In this document: positions 30,211 through 39,804 of the stretch, in pieces | Numbering within the stretch: the stretch's first letter is position 1 | Layout of the letters: each line of letters opens with the position of its first letter | Assembly (NCBI RefSeq): GCF_001939115.1 | Contig: NZ_MQTZ01000017.1 | Location: 10,869 to 74,868, forward strand | Direction: 5' to 3' | Origin: Leptolyngbya sp. 'hensonii' | GTDB taxonomy: Bacteria > Cyanobacteriota > Cyanobacteriia > GCF-001939115 | DNA length: 64,000 nucleotides | Position numbers and translations under genes: made by a program | Notes under the pieces: generated by a model | The model's input: only the letters and a program-made list of their open reading frames with translations | Told to the model about the DNA's origin: nothing | The model's database searches: none

Positions 30211-31623
30211 TCAGTCTGGTAACTGGATCGACTGCAGCAGTTTTTTAGTGATGGGTCGCTTGGCATCGGGAAACACCTGAGCCTGGATGAAGCCCAAACA
30301 GGGCGGACTGCTCAAAAATGCCTGGATTTGCTGAGCTTGGTCTAAGGAGTGGCAGGGGAGAAAATAGCAGGTATCATCCAGCAGCATGGGCCGATCGTGA
30401 ACCGATGTCAGCAACCGAAAGCGAGGCTCGGCATAGAAGCCCGCGATCGCGACCTTGTAGGGAGAAAATGTATAGTCCCCCACCCCAAACATGGAAAAGG
30501 CGGGTTTGTTTTGATAAAGTGAGGACTTACGCCTGGCAAAAAAAGCCTGATGGTGCTGCAGATAGCGCCAAAGGCGGGGAGCCTCTTTTTCCAGGTGGGC
30601 AGTATCCTGGCCCAATCGGGTTTGAGTCACAATCACAGCCCGTTGACTCCCTGACCTGTCTCGAAACAGATCAGAACTTTTCAACAGGGGGTAGAGATAG
30701 GCCGGTTCAATGTCAACCGTTTCGCCCAGTTGATTCTGAAAACGCCCTGGCCCCTTCTGGGTCAATTCCATCACCGGGGCCGCATCATGTTTCACCCCCT
30801 GTCGCCAGATTATCCCACTGCGCCCCTCCAGAAAGGAAAATTGCTGGTAGAGTGTCGCATTAGCAATTAACTTTTTGCCTGCCAGGCTCAGCCTAGAGGT
30901 TGGGCAATCGATCTCCAGATCGGGATACAGGCCCACCTCATAGCAGGGCGTGGCGGACGTAATCTCCAGGTGAAACAGACAGGCCCCCACCGCCGCACCG
31001 AACCAGCGGCGAGCCTCGATCGTGTGGATGGCCCCATTCCCGATCGGCCACTGCCGCTCCCAGGCAATCTGCAGAATGCGCCGGGCCACCGCAGTCTTGC
31101 ACAACAGGGCGATCGTTGGGCATTGCTCCAGTAGGTCTTCAATCAGTTTGCACCAGACTGCCTCCGCCAGGTCAAAGTTGGAGGCCCCCGTCAGGGCATC
31201 AATGCCCCGCAGTCGGCGTAAATTACGCTTGGCTGGCAGGTTAGCACTCCCTAGAGAACCCAAGCGGGCATTCGTCACCCAGGGGGGATTACCCATCACC
31301 AGTAAGGGACCAGACGTTTGCCAGGGCAGATGCTGCAGAGGGACATCGAACAGATGCGCCTGCCGTACCCAAATCTGGGTCTGAACCGACTGTTGGGCTA
31401 AATACTGCACCTGATCCACATAATCAGTATTAGCCTCAATCGCCCAGATTTCCCTGGGGGGGTCCGTCAGTGCCAGCAACCCCCGGATAAAGTTACCGGT
31501 GCCACAGGTCGGTTCTAGCACTCTAGGCCAGCGATCGCCCCGTACCTGCAGGCAGCGCAACACCGCTGTCACCAGATCAGGTGGGGTCGGAAAATCACCG
31601 CAGGCCGGAGAGGGTAAAGCCAT
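30211..31623 (-). CDS. Solitary DNA adenine methyltransferase (TaqI-like class)
   Basis: 470 aa. Order of motifs is that of gamma-class N6-adenine methyltransferases: motif X-like FPTPPDLVTAVL, SAM-binding motif I VLEPTCGTGNFI, acidic motif II AIEANTDYVDQ, catalytic motif IV VMGNPPWV (NPPW). A C-terminal ~230-residue region follows that would hold the target-recognition domain (YTFSPYKVAIAGF..., FLPCHSLDQAQQIQAFLSSP). No restriction endonuclease is adjacent. It starts 4 bp after the stop of the GGDEF/EAL gene, so they are likely co-transcribed and perhaps translationally coupled. Target sequence unknown. Confidence 0.85.
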   Translation of the reverse strand: MALPSPACGDFPTPPDLVTAVLRCLQVRGDRWPRVLEPTCGTGNFIRGLLALTDPPREIWAIEANTDYVDQVQYLAQQSVQTQIWVRQAHLFDVPLQHLPWQTSGPLLVMGNPPWVTNARLGSLGSANLPAKRNLRRLRGIDALTGASNFDLAEAVWCKLIEDLLEQCPTIALLCKTAVARRILQIAWERQWPIGNGAIHTIEARRWFGAAVGACLFHLEITSATPCYEVGLYPDLEIDCPTSRLSLAGKKLIANATLYQQFSFLEGRSGIIWRQGVKHDAAPVMELTQKGPGRFQNQLGETVDIEPAYLYPLLKSSDLFRDRSGSQRAVIVTQTRLGQDTAHLEKEAPRLWRYLQHHQAFFARRKSSLYQNKPAFSMFGVGDYTFSPYKVAIAGFYAEPRFRLLTSVHDRPMLLDDTCYFLPCHSLDQAQQIQAFLSSPPCLGFIQAQVFPDAKRPITKKLLQSIQLPD

Positions 31624-31627
31624 TTAT

Positions 31628-34516
31628 TTATCTGCGAGGGTGGAGCAACAACGCTGCATCTTCGCGGGTCACAGCTTTAGAGAAGAAAAAGCCCTGACCG
31701 TACTCACAGAGAATCGCCCGCAGTTGAATCATTTGCGCTTCGGTTTCCACCCCTTCAGCAGTCACCGTCATACCCAGACTGTGGGCCAGGGTGACGATCG
31801 CCCGCACAATCTCCAGGCTATTATCTTCGCTGCCAATGCGACGGACAAACGACTGATCAATTTTGAGGGTGTCTGTCGGAAAGCGATGCAGATAACTGAG
31901 GGAGGCATAGCCTGTGCCAAAGTCATCAATCTGGAGTTGCACCCCCAGGGCTTTCAGTTGGCGCAGGGTGGCAATCACAGACTCAGTATTCTCCATCACG
32001 ACCGTTTCCGTAATCTCCAGTTTCAAGCAGCGAGGATTCAGGTTAGTTTCTGCCAGCACATCCGTCACCTCCTGAACCAATCCTGGCTGGGAAAATTGTC
32101 GTCCTGAGAGGTTAACGCTGATCGTCAGGGGGGGCTCAGAGGGAAACTCCCGTTGCCAGCGACAGATCTGATGGCAGGCTTCCCGCAGGACCCAGGCCCC
32201 GATCGACACAATCAGCCCTGTCTCTTCCGCCACCGGAATAAACTGCACCGGGGGAATTAGCCCCCGCTGGGGATGTTGCCACCGCACCAGCGCCTCAAAC
32301 CCCCCAATCTGACCCGTGACCAGGGAGACGATCGGCTGGTAGTAGACCAGAAATTCCTGCCGTTCCACAGCCCAACGCAGATCATTTTGCAGCATCAGGA
32401 GCTCGACTGCACGAGCATACATTTCTGTATCAAAGACCTCATGGCGAGCTCGTCCCAGAGATTTGGCCCGATACATGGCAATGTCCGCATCCCGCAGCAG
32501 ATCCTCCGGGCGATCATACCCCGTCTCACTCAGAGCAATGCCAATGCTGGCTGTGGTAAACACCTCATGCCCATTAATGTTAAAGGGGATTTCCAGAGAA
32601 GTATGGATCTTCTCAGCCACCTGGGTCGCTTCATTGACCGAGGCAATATCCTCCAGGAGAATAACAAATTCATCGCCGCCCAGCCGAGCCACCGTATCCC
32701 GAGGGTTCAGGCAGGGCTGCACCGTCTGGGCAAACTGGACCAGCAGTTTGTCGCCAATCATGTGCCCCAGGCTGTCATTCACGATTTTGAACCGATCCAG
32801 ATCCAGGAACAGCACGGCAAACAAATTGCCCGATCGTTTGGAGCGCTCGATCGCCTGTCCCAGACGGTCAATCAACAAGGCCCGATTCGGCAAACCTGTC
32901 AGGGTGTCATGCAGGGCATCATGCAGAAGTTGCTCTTCGGCCCGTTTGCGATCGGTAATATCCGTCAGAGAACCCGCCATCCGGGTCGCCTTGCCATCCC
33001 GATCCCGTACTGCCAATCCCCGGTTCAGCATCCAGCGATCGCCCCCATCCCGGTGCAACATCCGATGCTCACTCTCAAAATGGAGAACGTTCCCATCCAG
33101 GTGTAGGCCAATCTGGGCCTTCAGCCGCTCCAGATCATCGGGATGCACCCGACTGAACCATTCTTCAGGGCTATTGCCCACCTCCCCTTCCTGACAGCCC
33201 AGCATGGTTTTCCAGCGCGGACTGAAATAGACCTCATTGGTTCTGAGATTCCAGTCCCATAGACCATCATTGGCCCCCTGAACGGCCAAGGCATACCGTT
33301 CCTGGCTTTCCCGCAGGGCCTCCTCCACCTGTTTACGATCGGTAATATCAATGCCGATAAAGACGGCAGCCTGGTCTTGGTAATATTTCTGAGCCACCAT
33401 CAGGTAGTAACGGGGCACCCCTCGAACATGGGCAATTAACTCGACAGAGCTTTCTTTCAAAGAACTCTCAAAGAACCGATCCAGGAATTCCCCCAGCCCC
33501 CCGCTACTTTCCAGGAAGCCAATCTTTTTGCCAATAAAATCTTCCGGCTGCAGATTAAACGTGGCCGCCAGATAGCGATTAATCCCCAGATAGGTGCCAT
33601 CGGCACTAAACCAGGACACTGCCCCAGGAACGGCATCCAGCACCGCCTGCAACTGATCCTTCGCCTGGTGCAGGGCCTCTTCCGCCCGTTTGCGATCGGT
33701 AATATCTCGCCCAAAAACCGCTGCCCCCTTAATCCGGCCTTCTTTCGTGCAAATGGGGTTAAAAGAAATCTCAAAGTCAATCGATCGACGGCTGAAGGGG
33801 TAGTTGGCCTCGATCGAAAACCGCTCCCCTTCTAGCACTCGATCGTAATAGCCGCGCCAGCGTGCCTGATATTCCAGGGGTAAGGAAGTCACCAGATTCA
33901 CCCCTTTGGACGGTCGGGTCTTAAAGGTCGTGAAGAAGAGTTTGCGAAAGTTGGAGTTGAACGTAATCAGTCGGCACTCCACATCGATCGACCAGACGAC
34001 ATCCTGGGTATTTTCAATCAGGGCCAGCAGGTTGGCTTCGCTTTCCTGCAGTGTTTCTGCCGTATGCCGTTTAATCGAGCGCATTTCTGCTTCTCGCAGT
34101 TCCCGGTCCACGGTAGGAGCCAGACGGGCTAGGTGCTTTTCCGCCAGGGAATCTGGTGCACCCGCTTTAATCACTGATACGGAATGATCTTCACTGATGT
34201 TGCAGGAGACAACCACCACAGGGATATCCAGATCCCGCTGATCCAGCAATTTCAGAATCCGTTTCTCATTCAGATTCGGCATTAAGTAATCCACAATGAT
34301 CAGGTCCCAGTTTTCCTGATCAAGCGCTGCTGGCACCCCCGTCGCTGTAGCAACCCATCCGTAAGTGGGGGTATAACCGCTGCGTTGCAATTCATCTTGA
34401 ATCAACGCAAAGTCTGATTTTGAATCTTCAATGACTAGAACACGGAGTAACGTGCTCACCTGAGCCTTCCTCGCTGAAACAATAACTGCCTGACTTTCAG
34501 AGGCAGCGGGTCTCAC
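31628..34516 (-). CDS. Receiver-PAS-PAS-PAS-GGDEF-EAL cyclic-di-GMP signalling protein
   Basis: 962 aa. Receiver domain ~24-135 (acidic pair E30/D31, phospho-acceptor D76 in IIVDYLMP, K127). Three PAS/PAC units follow (~160-280, 285-400, 405-530), each ending in a DITDRK-type segment. GGDEF lies at ~535-700 with intact GGDEF at 613-617; the usual RxxD inhibitory site upstream is not conserved (Asn in place of Arg). EAL lies at ~715-950 with EAL at 741-743 and DDFGTGY at 864-870. Both synthesis and breakdown of c-di-GMP look possible. Preceded by ygfZ (44 bp) and followed by the DNA methyltransferase (4 bp). Confidence 0.95.
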   Translation of the reverse strand: MRPAASESQAVIVSARKAQVSTLLRVLVIEDSKSDFALIQDELQRSGYTPTYGWVATATGVPAALDQENWDLIIVDYLMPNLNEKRILKLLDQRDLDIPVVVVSCNISEDHSVSVIKAGAPDSLAEKHLARLAPTVDRELREAEMRSIKRHTAETLQESEANLLALIENTQDVVWSIDVECRLITFNSNFRKLFFTTFKTRPSKGVNLVTSLPLEYQARWRGYYDRVLEGERFSIEANYPFSRRSIDFEISFNPICTKEGRIKGAAVFGRDITDRKRAEEALHQAKDQLQAVLDAVPGAVSWFSADGTYLGINRYLAATFNLQPEDFIGKKIGFLESSGGLGEFLDRFFESSLKESSVELIAHVRGVPRYYLMVAQKYYQDQAAVFIGIDITDRKQVEEALRESQERYALAVQGANDGLWDWNLRTNEVYFSPRWKTMLGCQEGEVGNSPEEWFSRVHPDDLERLKAQIGLHLDGNVLHFESEHRMLHRDGGDRWMLNRGLAVRDRDGKATRMAGSLTDITDRKRAEEQLLHDALHDTLTGLPNRALLIDRLGQAIERSKRSGNLFAVLFLDLDRFKIVNDSLGHMIGDKLLVQFAQTVQPCLNPRDTVARLGGDEFVILLEDIASVNEATQVAEKIHTSLEIPFNINGHEVFTTASIGIALSETGYDRPEDLLRDADIAMYRAKSLGRARHEVFDTEMYARAVELLMLQNDLRWAVERQEFLVYYQPIVSLVTGQIGGFEALVRWQHPQRGLIPPVQFIPVAEETGLIVSIGAWVLREACHQICRWQREFPSEPPLTISVNLSGRQFSQPGLVQEVTDVLAETNLNPRCLKLEITETVVMENTESVIATLRQLKALGVQLQIDDFGTGYASLSYLHRFPTDTLKIDQSFVRRIGSEDNSLEIVRAIVTLAHSLGMTVTAEGVETEAQMIQLRAILCEYGQGFFFSKAVTREDAALLLHPRR

Positions 34517-34560
34517 ATGCTTACAGGTTATTGTATAACTCGTCCATCCGAGTAACCTGA

Positions 34561-35643
34561 TTAGCCTTTTTCGTCTTGCTCCAGCGGGTGAGTCAGAAAG
34601 GGAACGGCCACGAGTTCGCCCTGGATCGGCTCGGCATCTGCCTGGGGCGACAAAACACGCACCTGGAGGCCGCTTCCACCTGCTTTTGTCCGAACATAGG
34701 CCAGCCCCAAGGGACCCGTTTCAGTTTGGATCACACTGGTGAGTTTGCCGACCTTATCTTCCTCTACCATCAGAACCGCCCCCGATTCCGCAAAACTGCT
34801 CAAACGCACCCCCCAGAGCCGCTGCTTCACACCCTGGTAAGTGTTGAGGCGGGCGATCGTTTCTTGCCCGATATAACAGCCCTTGGTAAAGGAGATGGTG
34901 GGCCACAATCCCGCCTCCAGGGGATTGTAGTCTTCCGTCAGTTCCCGGCCTGGCAAGGGTCGTCCCTGCTCAATCCGCAGTTGCTCCCAGACCTGCTCCC
35001 CCATCGGCACAGCCCCCGCAGCCTGCAGAGCCTGCCAGAGGATGGCCCCATCGGCGGCTGCCGTCATCAGCGTGTAGCCCGCGATCGCCAGCCCCGTCCC
35101 GCTCGCCAGCCGCACCGGCACCCCCGCGATCGTCATCTCCCGGTGGCTGGCTTCCGGCTGTCCGCCCAGCACGGCAATGCCCAATTTTGTCAGGAGATCC
35201 TGACTCGCAGGGCCAATCAGGTTAAAGATCGCCATCGTGCCAGTCAGGTCTGTTAAGGTCACCCGATCAGCCCCAAAAATGTATCGATCGAGCCAAGCCA
35301 TCAGCTTGCCATTCTGCCCTGGTGACACCAGCAGCAGCACCCCATCTGCCAGCACATAGGCCGTGGCTAGGTCAATGGTGCGGGCCGTCGAGGTGACAAA
35401 GACCGTCTCACATCCCTGACCGGGCTGAAGCTGGTAGAAATCGTTGGTGCTCTGGTTGTGCAAGTAGCGGATGCGATCGTCACCCCCGACCTGAATGAGC
35501 CCCCAGTGGGAGCGATCGTAGAGACTGACCCCGGTTCGGGCACTATCCAGGGCGATCGCATCATTGCCAAAACTGAGGGGCTGACTGGCTGGACCCAATA
35601 CTGCTCCTGCTGCCACCTGGACTCCTCGTAAATCCTGCATCAT
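34561..35643 (-). CDS. ygfZ: YgfZ/GcvT-like folate-binding protein
   Basis: 360 aa from ATG 35643 (MMQDLRGVQ). A longer reading frame to 35817 runs into the neighbouring gene and a repeat and is not family-like. The fold is that of the tetrahydrofolate-binding GcvT/YgfZ family. The YgfZ signature KGCYIGQE with its conserved Cys is present, with Asp/Arg motifs such as YNPLEAGLW. YgfZ supports repair or assembly of some iron-sulphur enzymes. It lies within the minus-strand run between an unknown gene and the c-di-GMP protein. Confidence 0.9.
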   Translation of the reverse strand: MMQDLRGVQVAAGAVLGPASQPLSFGNDAIALDSARTGVSLYDRSHWGLIQVGGDDRIRYLHNQSTNDFYQLQPGQGCETVFVTSTARTIDLATAYVLADGVLLLVSPGQNGKLMAWLDRYIFGADRVTLTDLTGTMAIFNLIGPASQDLLTKLGIAVLGGQPEASHREMTIAGVPVRLASGTGLAIAGYTLMTAAADGAILWQALQAAGAVPMGEQVWEQLRIEQGRPLPGRELTEDYNPLEAGLWPTISFTKGCYIGQETIARLNTYQGVKQRLWGVRLSSFAESGAVLMVEEDKVGKLTSVIQTETGPLGLAYVRTKAGGSGLQVRVLSPQADAEPIQGELVAVPFLTHPLEQDEKG

Positions 35644-35669
35644 ACCCAATGACCCATGACTCATCCAAC

Positions 35670-35718
35670 CACCCCCCGGCCCTGTGGGCCACCCCTCCCC
35701 AGAGGGGATGAATCCAGT
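35670..35718. repeat. Degenerate palindromic intergenic repeat
   Basis: Read on the minus strand, the segment contains ATCCCCTCTGGGGAGGGGTG, then GGCCCACAGGGCC and a GGGGGG run. This pattern of CCCCTC...GAGGGG with a G-run resembles dispersed repeats seen in many cyanobacterial genomes. It fills the 88-bp gap between the genes at 35732 and 35643. Confidence 0.4.
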
Positions 35719-35731
35719 GACTAATGACAGC

Positions 35732-36220
35732 TTAACCTGGCAACTTGGCAAAAATTGCTTCCACCAAAGACTTCGTTTTGTCATCCAGAATTTGCCAGTC
35801 CACCTGGCCCGTTTCATCCATCAGGGTGTGATCAATCTCAACCGGGGCTGACTGGCCTGGGACATAGTTTCGGAAACAGACCTGGTAGCAGAGATCCCAG
35901 AGATCGACCACCCACCGATGCCCTTGCTGTTCCAGGCACAATTCATAGCCGGGATGGGGAGCTGGTAAGCGGACCAGGATCTCCTGAATTTCCTCCGTCT
36001 GCTCCGGGGTCGCACTGTCCAGACGCTGACGCAACTCCGCCACAGCAGCCTTGATCTCCTCCGTGGTTCCTGGCGGCCAGACCTCCACGGTCTGGTACGT
36101 GCCTTTCCAGGTCGAAAGATCCAGTTGCTTGCGAATGTTATCAATGACGCGGATGAAAGCCGGTTGCATCAAAACTTCAGCCTGCTGCCACGCGATCGTA
36201 TCTCTAAAAACGGGTTGCAT
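35732..36220 (-). CDS. Conserved cyanobacterial hypothetical protein
   Basis: 162 aa. No signal peptide or membrane segment. Two parts are visible: an N-terminal helical region (EVLMQPAFIRVIDNIRKQLD, VAELRQRLDSATPEQTEEIQ) and a C-terminal beta-rich region (YELCLEQQGHRWVVDLWDLCYQVCF). I do not recognise a named family. It is 21 bp behind the Uma2 gene on the same strand. Confidence 0.75.
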   Translation of the reverse strand: MQPVFRDTIAWQQAEVLMQPAFIRVIDNIRKQLDLSTWKGTYQTVEVWPPGTTEEIKAAVAELRQRLDSATPEQTEEIQEILVRLPAPHPGYELCLEQQGHRWVVDLWDLCYQVCFRNYVPGQSAPVEIDHTLMDETGQVDWQILDDKTKSLVEAIFAKLPG

Positions 36221-36241
36221 AACTGTCTCTAAAAATAGGTT

Positions 36242-36829
36242 TTATCCCTCTATGTCACCCAGGTTAAAGTTGACATTTTCATAGATATCTAAAACGGTCA
36301 TTTCAAGGTTAAGAGAAGCAAAAAGCATTGTCTCAGTATCCGCTTCGTAGGCTCGAAATAGCCATGAATTCCCTTCAACCTTTGTATAATGCTCAATCCC
36401 AATTTCGTACTGATTAATCAGCACGTATTCCTGAAACTCTGGAATGGAGCGGTAATAACGAAATTTATCAGTCCGATCATAATCTTTGGTGGACTTGGAT
36501 AAAACCTCAATCATTAAGCAGGGATTCAAAATCGTATCTGTACGTTGATCTTGAAAAACAGGCTGACCTTTAATTAGCAATACATCCGGATAAGTATACT
36601 GCCGATATCGAGGAATCCAGAGTCGCAAATCACCGATGTATGGCTTGAACTCTGTCTTGCGAAGCATAAACTTCAAAAAAGCGTAGACATTGCCCGCAAT
36701 CTGGTTGTGATTGATTGAGCCACCGGTCATTGGCACAATTTCTCCATCTCGGTATTCGTTGCGAAACGCCGCAACGTCTTCTTGCACCAAATATTCTTCT
36801 GGAGTGTAATAGCGTTGCTTGGTTTGCAT
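36242..36829 (-). CDS. Uma2-family (DUF820) PD-(D/E)XK nuclease-like protein
   Basis: 195 aa. The typical opening of the family is present (YTPEEYLVQEDVAAFRNEYRDGEIVPMTGGS). The catalytic core follows: acidic residue in YTYPDVLLIK, then MIEVLSKSTKDYDRTDKFRYYRSIPEFQEYVLI, giving the E-x-[VL]-S-x-S-T...D...K pattern. Cyanobacteria carry dozens of copies per genome; the biological role is unknown. 38 bp downstream of polA. Confidence 0.9.
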   Translation of the reverse strand: MQTKQRYYTPEEYLVQEDVAAFRNEYRDGEIVPMTGGSINHNQIAGNVYAFLKFMLRKTEFKPYIGDLRLWIPRYRQYTYPDVLLIKGQPVFQDQRTDTILNPCLMIEVLSKSTKDYDRTDKFRYYRSIPEFQEYVLINQYEIGIEHYTKVEGNSWLFRAYEADTETMLFASLNLEMTVLDIYENVNFNLGDIEG

Positions 36830-36867
36830 TTCTCACCACTCCACTGGGCAGCTTAGTCCATAGAATA

Positions 36868-39804
36868 TCACTTGGTTTCCATCCAATTTTGGCCCGATCT
36901 AATTTCAGCCACCAGGGGAATCGAAAGACTGACGGCCTCTTCCATGGTCTGCTGAATGCGCGGGGCCAGGGTCTCCCACTCCGTCGGGACCATCTCAAAC
37001 ACCAGTTCATCATGGACCTGCAACAACAGGTGGGCCTCATGCTCCGCCAGAATATTCTGCAAACGAACCATGGCAATTTTAATAATATCGGCACTGGAGC
37101 CCTGAATCGGTGCATTTGCGGCAGCTCTCAGGAGACCGGCATCATACTGATCGCGGGTCTTGACCTGATCCAGGTTAATGTCCGCCGGATCTCGCCCCCG
37201 CAAGCGGCGGATCGCCTCACTCGTGAAGTTGAAATAACGCCGACGCCCCAGAATGGTTTCCACATAGCCCTGGGCGATCGCCTGCCGCTGCATTTGTTGC
37301 AGATAGGCAAAGACCCTGGGATAGCGCTGGTTGAAGCGTTCGATAAACACTTTGGCATCTGCTGGGGCCACACCGGATTCCCGAGCAAAACGCTGGGCTC
37401 CCATCCCATAGATGACGCCAAAGTTGATGATCTTACCCAGACGCCGTTCCTCACTGGAAATCTCCTCCTTCTCCAGCAACAAACGGGCCGTCAGGGTATG
37501 CACATCCTGGTTCTGCTGGTAAGTTTCGAGCAGCACCGGTTCCTGGGACAGATGGGCCAGAATCCGCAGCTCGATCTGGGAGTAGTCAGCCGCCGCCAGA
37601 ATCCAACTGGGTTCCGGGATAAACGCTTTGCGAATCTGACGGCTGAAGGCCGTGCGAATGGGGATATTCTGCAGGTTGGGATTGGAGGACGAGAGCCGTC
37701 CTGTGGCTGTAACCGCCTGGTTGAAATCCGTGTGGACCCGTTGCGTATCTGGACGGACCAACAGGGGCAGGGCATCCACATAGGTAGACTTCAGCTTAGC
37801 CAAAGTGCGATATTCCAGTACCGCATCCACAACCGGATGATCCCCCTGCAACTTCTCCAGGGTGGCAGCATCCGTGGAGTAGCCGGTCTTGGTCTTGCGA
37901 GATTTGCGTCGATCGAGGCCCAGCTTCTCAAACAACAGTTCTCCTAACTGTTTTGGGGACGCCAGGTTGAAGGTTTCCCCAGCAGACTCATAGGCCCGTT
38001 GCTCGATCGCCTGGAGATCCTGCTCCAAGTTTTGGGAAAACTCCCGCAGGTATGCCTGATCAATGCGAATGCCGCAGTACTCCATCTCGGCCAGAACTGA
38101 CTCCAGGGGTTGCTCCACCTCCAGCAACAGACGATGGATCGACGGTACGGCATCCAAATCGGCCCGCAACTTCGGCACCAGATGGAAGGTACAGTAGACA
38201 TCCATACCGCAATAGTTGGCCACTGCCGGAATGGTCAGATCGGCGATCGTCTTCCCTTTCGGCACCAGATCTTCGTAGCTCGTGCCACTAAACCCCAGAT
38301 AACGCAGACTCAGGTCACTCAGATTATGGCTTCCCTCCGGATTCAGCACATAACTGGCCAGCATCGTGTCAAAACAGACCCCAGCTATGTGAATTCCCTG
38401 GCAGCGCAACACCAGACGATCGAACTTGGCATTTTGCAACACTTTGGGATAATCGGCGCTCTCCAGAATGGGGCGCAGGCTGTCCAGAACCAGAGCCTGA
38501 TCCAACATGGAACCCTGACGATGCCCCAGGGGAATGTAGGCCAGGTCAGAAAGCGCCGGTCCCCAACAACAGCCGATGCCCACCAGATCGGCATCACGAG
38601 GTTCCAGGGCCGTGGTTTCCGTGTCCCAGGCCACAGGCTGAGCCCGATCGGTATGGGTGCGGAGCCGGTTGATCAGGTCCGTCAGCTTGGCCGGAGTATC
38701 AATGATCTGGGGTGCGATCGCCACCACGGGAACCACCTCGGCGGCATCCGTTTCCTCAGCACTGAAAAACCACAGATCCTCGCTTTCGGGGATAACAGCG
38801 GCCTGATTGGGCTGGATCACAGCAGCTTCGGTTGGGCCTGCAGCGACATCTTCCGCCGGACCTTCGATCGTCCCCCCCAGCAGGTGCTGCCAACGACCCA
38901 CCTGTTTCAGGAAGGAGCGCAGTTCCAGTTTTTCTAACCAGGGCGTGATGGCGGCCTGATCAAACCCCTGCAATCGGTAATTCTCTAGCTCCATTTCCAG
39001 AGGCACATTCAGAAAAATCTGAGCCATGTACTGGGAATGGCGCGCCGCATCCTTTCCAGCCTCCAATTTTTGCTTCACCGCCCCTTTGATCTGATCCAGG
39101 GAAGCATAGATCTGCTCCAGAGAGCCATAGGTCTGCAACAACTGCACGGCAGTCTTGGCCCCAATACCCTTTACACCAGGGATATTGTCAGAGGCATCTC
39201 CACACAACGCCTTGTAGTCCACCACCTGAGCCGGAAGCACCCCCAGTTTGGCCTGCACCCGATCGGCATCATATTCTATGGGGCCGGTCGTAGTTCTTTG
39301 ACCATAGACTGCCCCACTCAGATGCAAGACGGTGATACCCAGATTCAAAGCAATCAATTGAAACAAGTCCTGATCGCCACTCAGAATCCTGACCTGGCAT
39401 CCCTGAGTTCCCGCCCGTCGGGCCAGCGTGCCAATGATGTCATCGGCTTCGTACCCGGCCACGGTAACCACGGCCAGATTCAGACTCTGTAAAACGGCCT
39501 GGAGGTTTTCCAGATCGGGTAAAAAATCCTCTGGAGTTTCTGGTCGCCCCTCCTTGTAGGTTTCATCCACTTCATGGCGGAAGGTGGGTTCCCCCCGATC
39601 GAAGGCGATCGCCAGATGGGTGGGTTTTTCTGCCTCGACCATCTCAAACAGTGCTTTGAGAAATCCAAAGCTGACACTGGTTGGAATTCCCGTTTTGGTG
39701 CGCAGGCCCCCATCCCGACCCTTGGCATAGGCATAGTAGGAGCGAAACGCCAGGGAATGCCCATCCACCAGCAGGAATTTGGGTTGCCCATCAAGAGCCA
39801 TCAA
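36868..39804 (-). CDS. polA: DNA polymerase I
   Basis: 978 aa (ATG 39804 or the adjacent ATG 39801). The 5'-3' exonuclease domain is at ~8-295 (FLLVDGHSLAFRSYYA, VVDYKALCGDASDNIPGVKGIG). The 3'-5' proofreading domain is at ~380-560, with its DxE intact in AWDTETTAL. The polymerase domain is at ~600-978: RVHTDFNQAVTATGRLSSSNPNLQNIP, motif A AADYSQIELRILAH, O-helix RRLGKIINFGVIYGM, motif C LLQVHDELVFE. Needed for Okazaki-fragment processing and repair. Its start overlaps the end of the upstream unknown gene by 14 bp. Confidence 0.97.
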   Translation of the reverse strand: MMALDGQPKFLLVDGHSLAFRSYYAYAKGRDGGLRTKTGIPTSVSFGFLKALFEMVEAEKPTHLAIAFDRGEPTFRHEVDETYKEGRPETPEDFLPDLENLQAVLQSLNLAVVTVAGYEADDIIGTLARRAGTQGCQVRILSGDQDLFQLIALNLGITVLHLSGAVYGQRTTTGPIEYDADRVQAKLGVLPAQVVDYKALCGDASDNIPGVKGIGAKTAVQLLQTYGSLEQIYASLDQIKGAVKQKLEAGKDAARHSQYMAQIFLNVPLEMELENYRLQGFDQAAITPWLEKLELRSFLKQVGRWQHLLGGTIEGPAEDVAAGPTEAAVIQPNQAAVIPESEDLWFFSAEETDAAEVVPVVAIAPQIIDTPAKLTDLINRLRTHTDRAQPVAWDTETTALEPRDADLVGIGCCWGPALSDLAYIPLGHRQGSMLDQALVLDSLRPILESADYPKVLQNAKFDRLVLRCQGIHIAGVCFDTMLASYVLNPEGSHNLSDLSLRYLGFSGTSYEDLVPKGKTIADLTIPAVANYCGMDVYCTFHLVPKLRADLDAVPSIHRLLLEVEQPLESVLAEMEYCGIRIDQAYLREFSQNLEQDLQAIEQRAYESAGETFNLASPKQLGELLFEKLGLDRRKSRKTKTGYSTDAATLEKLQGDHPVVDAVLEYRTLAKLKSTYVDALPLLVRPDTQRVHTDFNQAVTATGRLSSSNPNLQNIPIRTAFSRQIRKAFIPEPSWILAAADYSQIELRILAHLSQEPVLLETYQQNQDVHTLTARLLLEKEEISSEERRLGKIINFGVIYGMGAQRFARESGVAPADAKVFIERFNQRYPRVFAYLQQMQRQAIAQGYVETILGRRRYFNFTSEAIRRLRGRDPADINLDQVKTRDQYDAGLLRAAANAPIQGSSADIIKIAMVRLQNILAEHEAHLLLQVHDELVFEMVPTEWETLAPRIQQTMEEAVSLSIPLVAEIRSGQNWMETK

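Noticed and set aside
35644-35817. N-terminal extension of YgfZ
   Set aside because: The extra 58 codons overlap the neighbouring gene and a G-rich repeat and are not like the family; ATG 35643 fits.
36715-37947. Plus-strand 410-codon open frame
   Set aside because: Antisense to polA and the Uma2 gene; composition is Gln/His/Arg-rich shadow sequence with no domain.
38110-38937. Plus-strand 275-codon open frame
   Set aside because: Antisense to the middle of polA; no recognisable protein.
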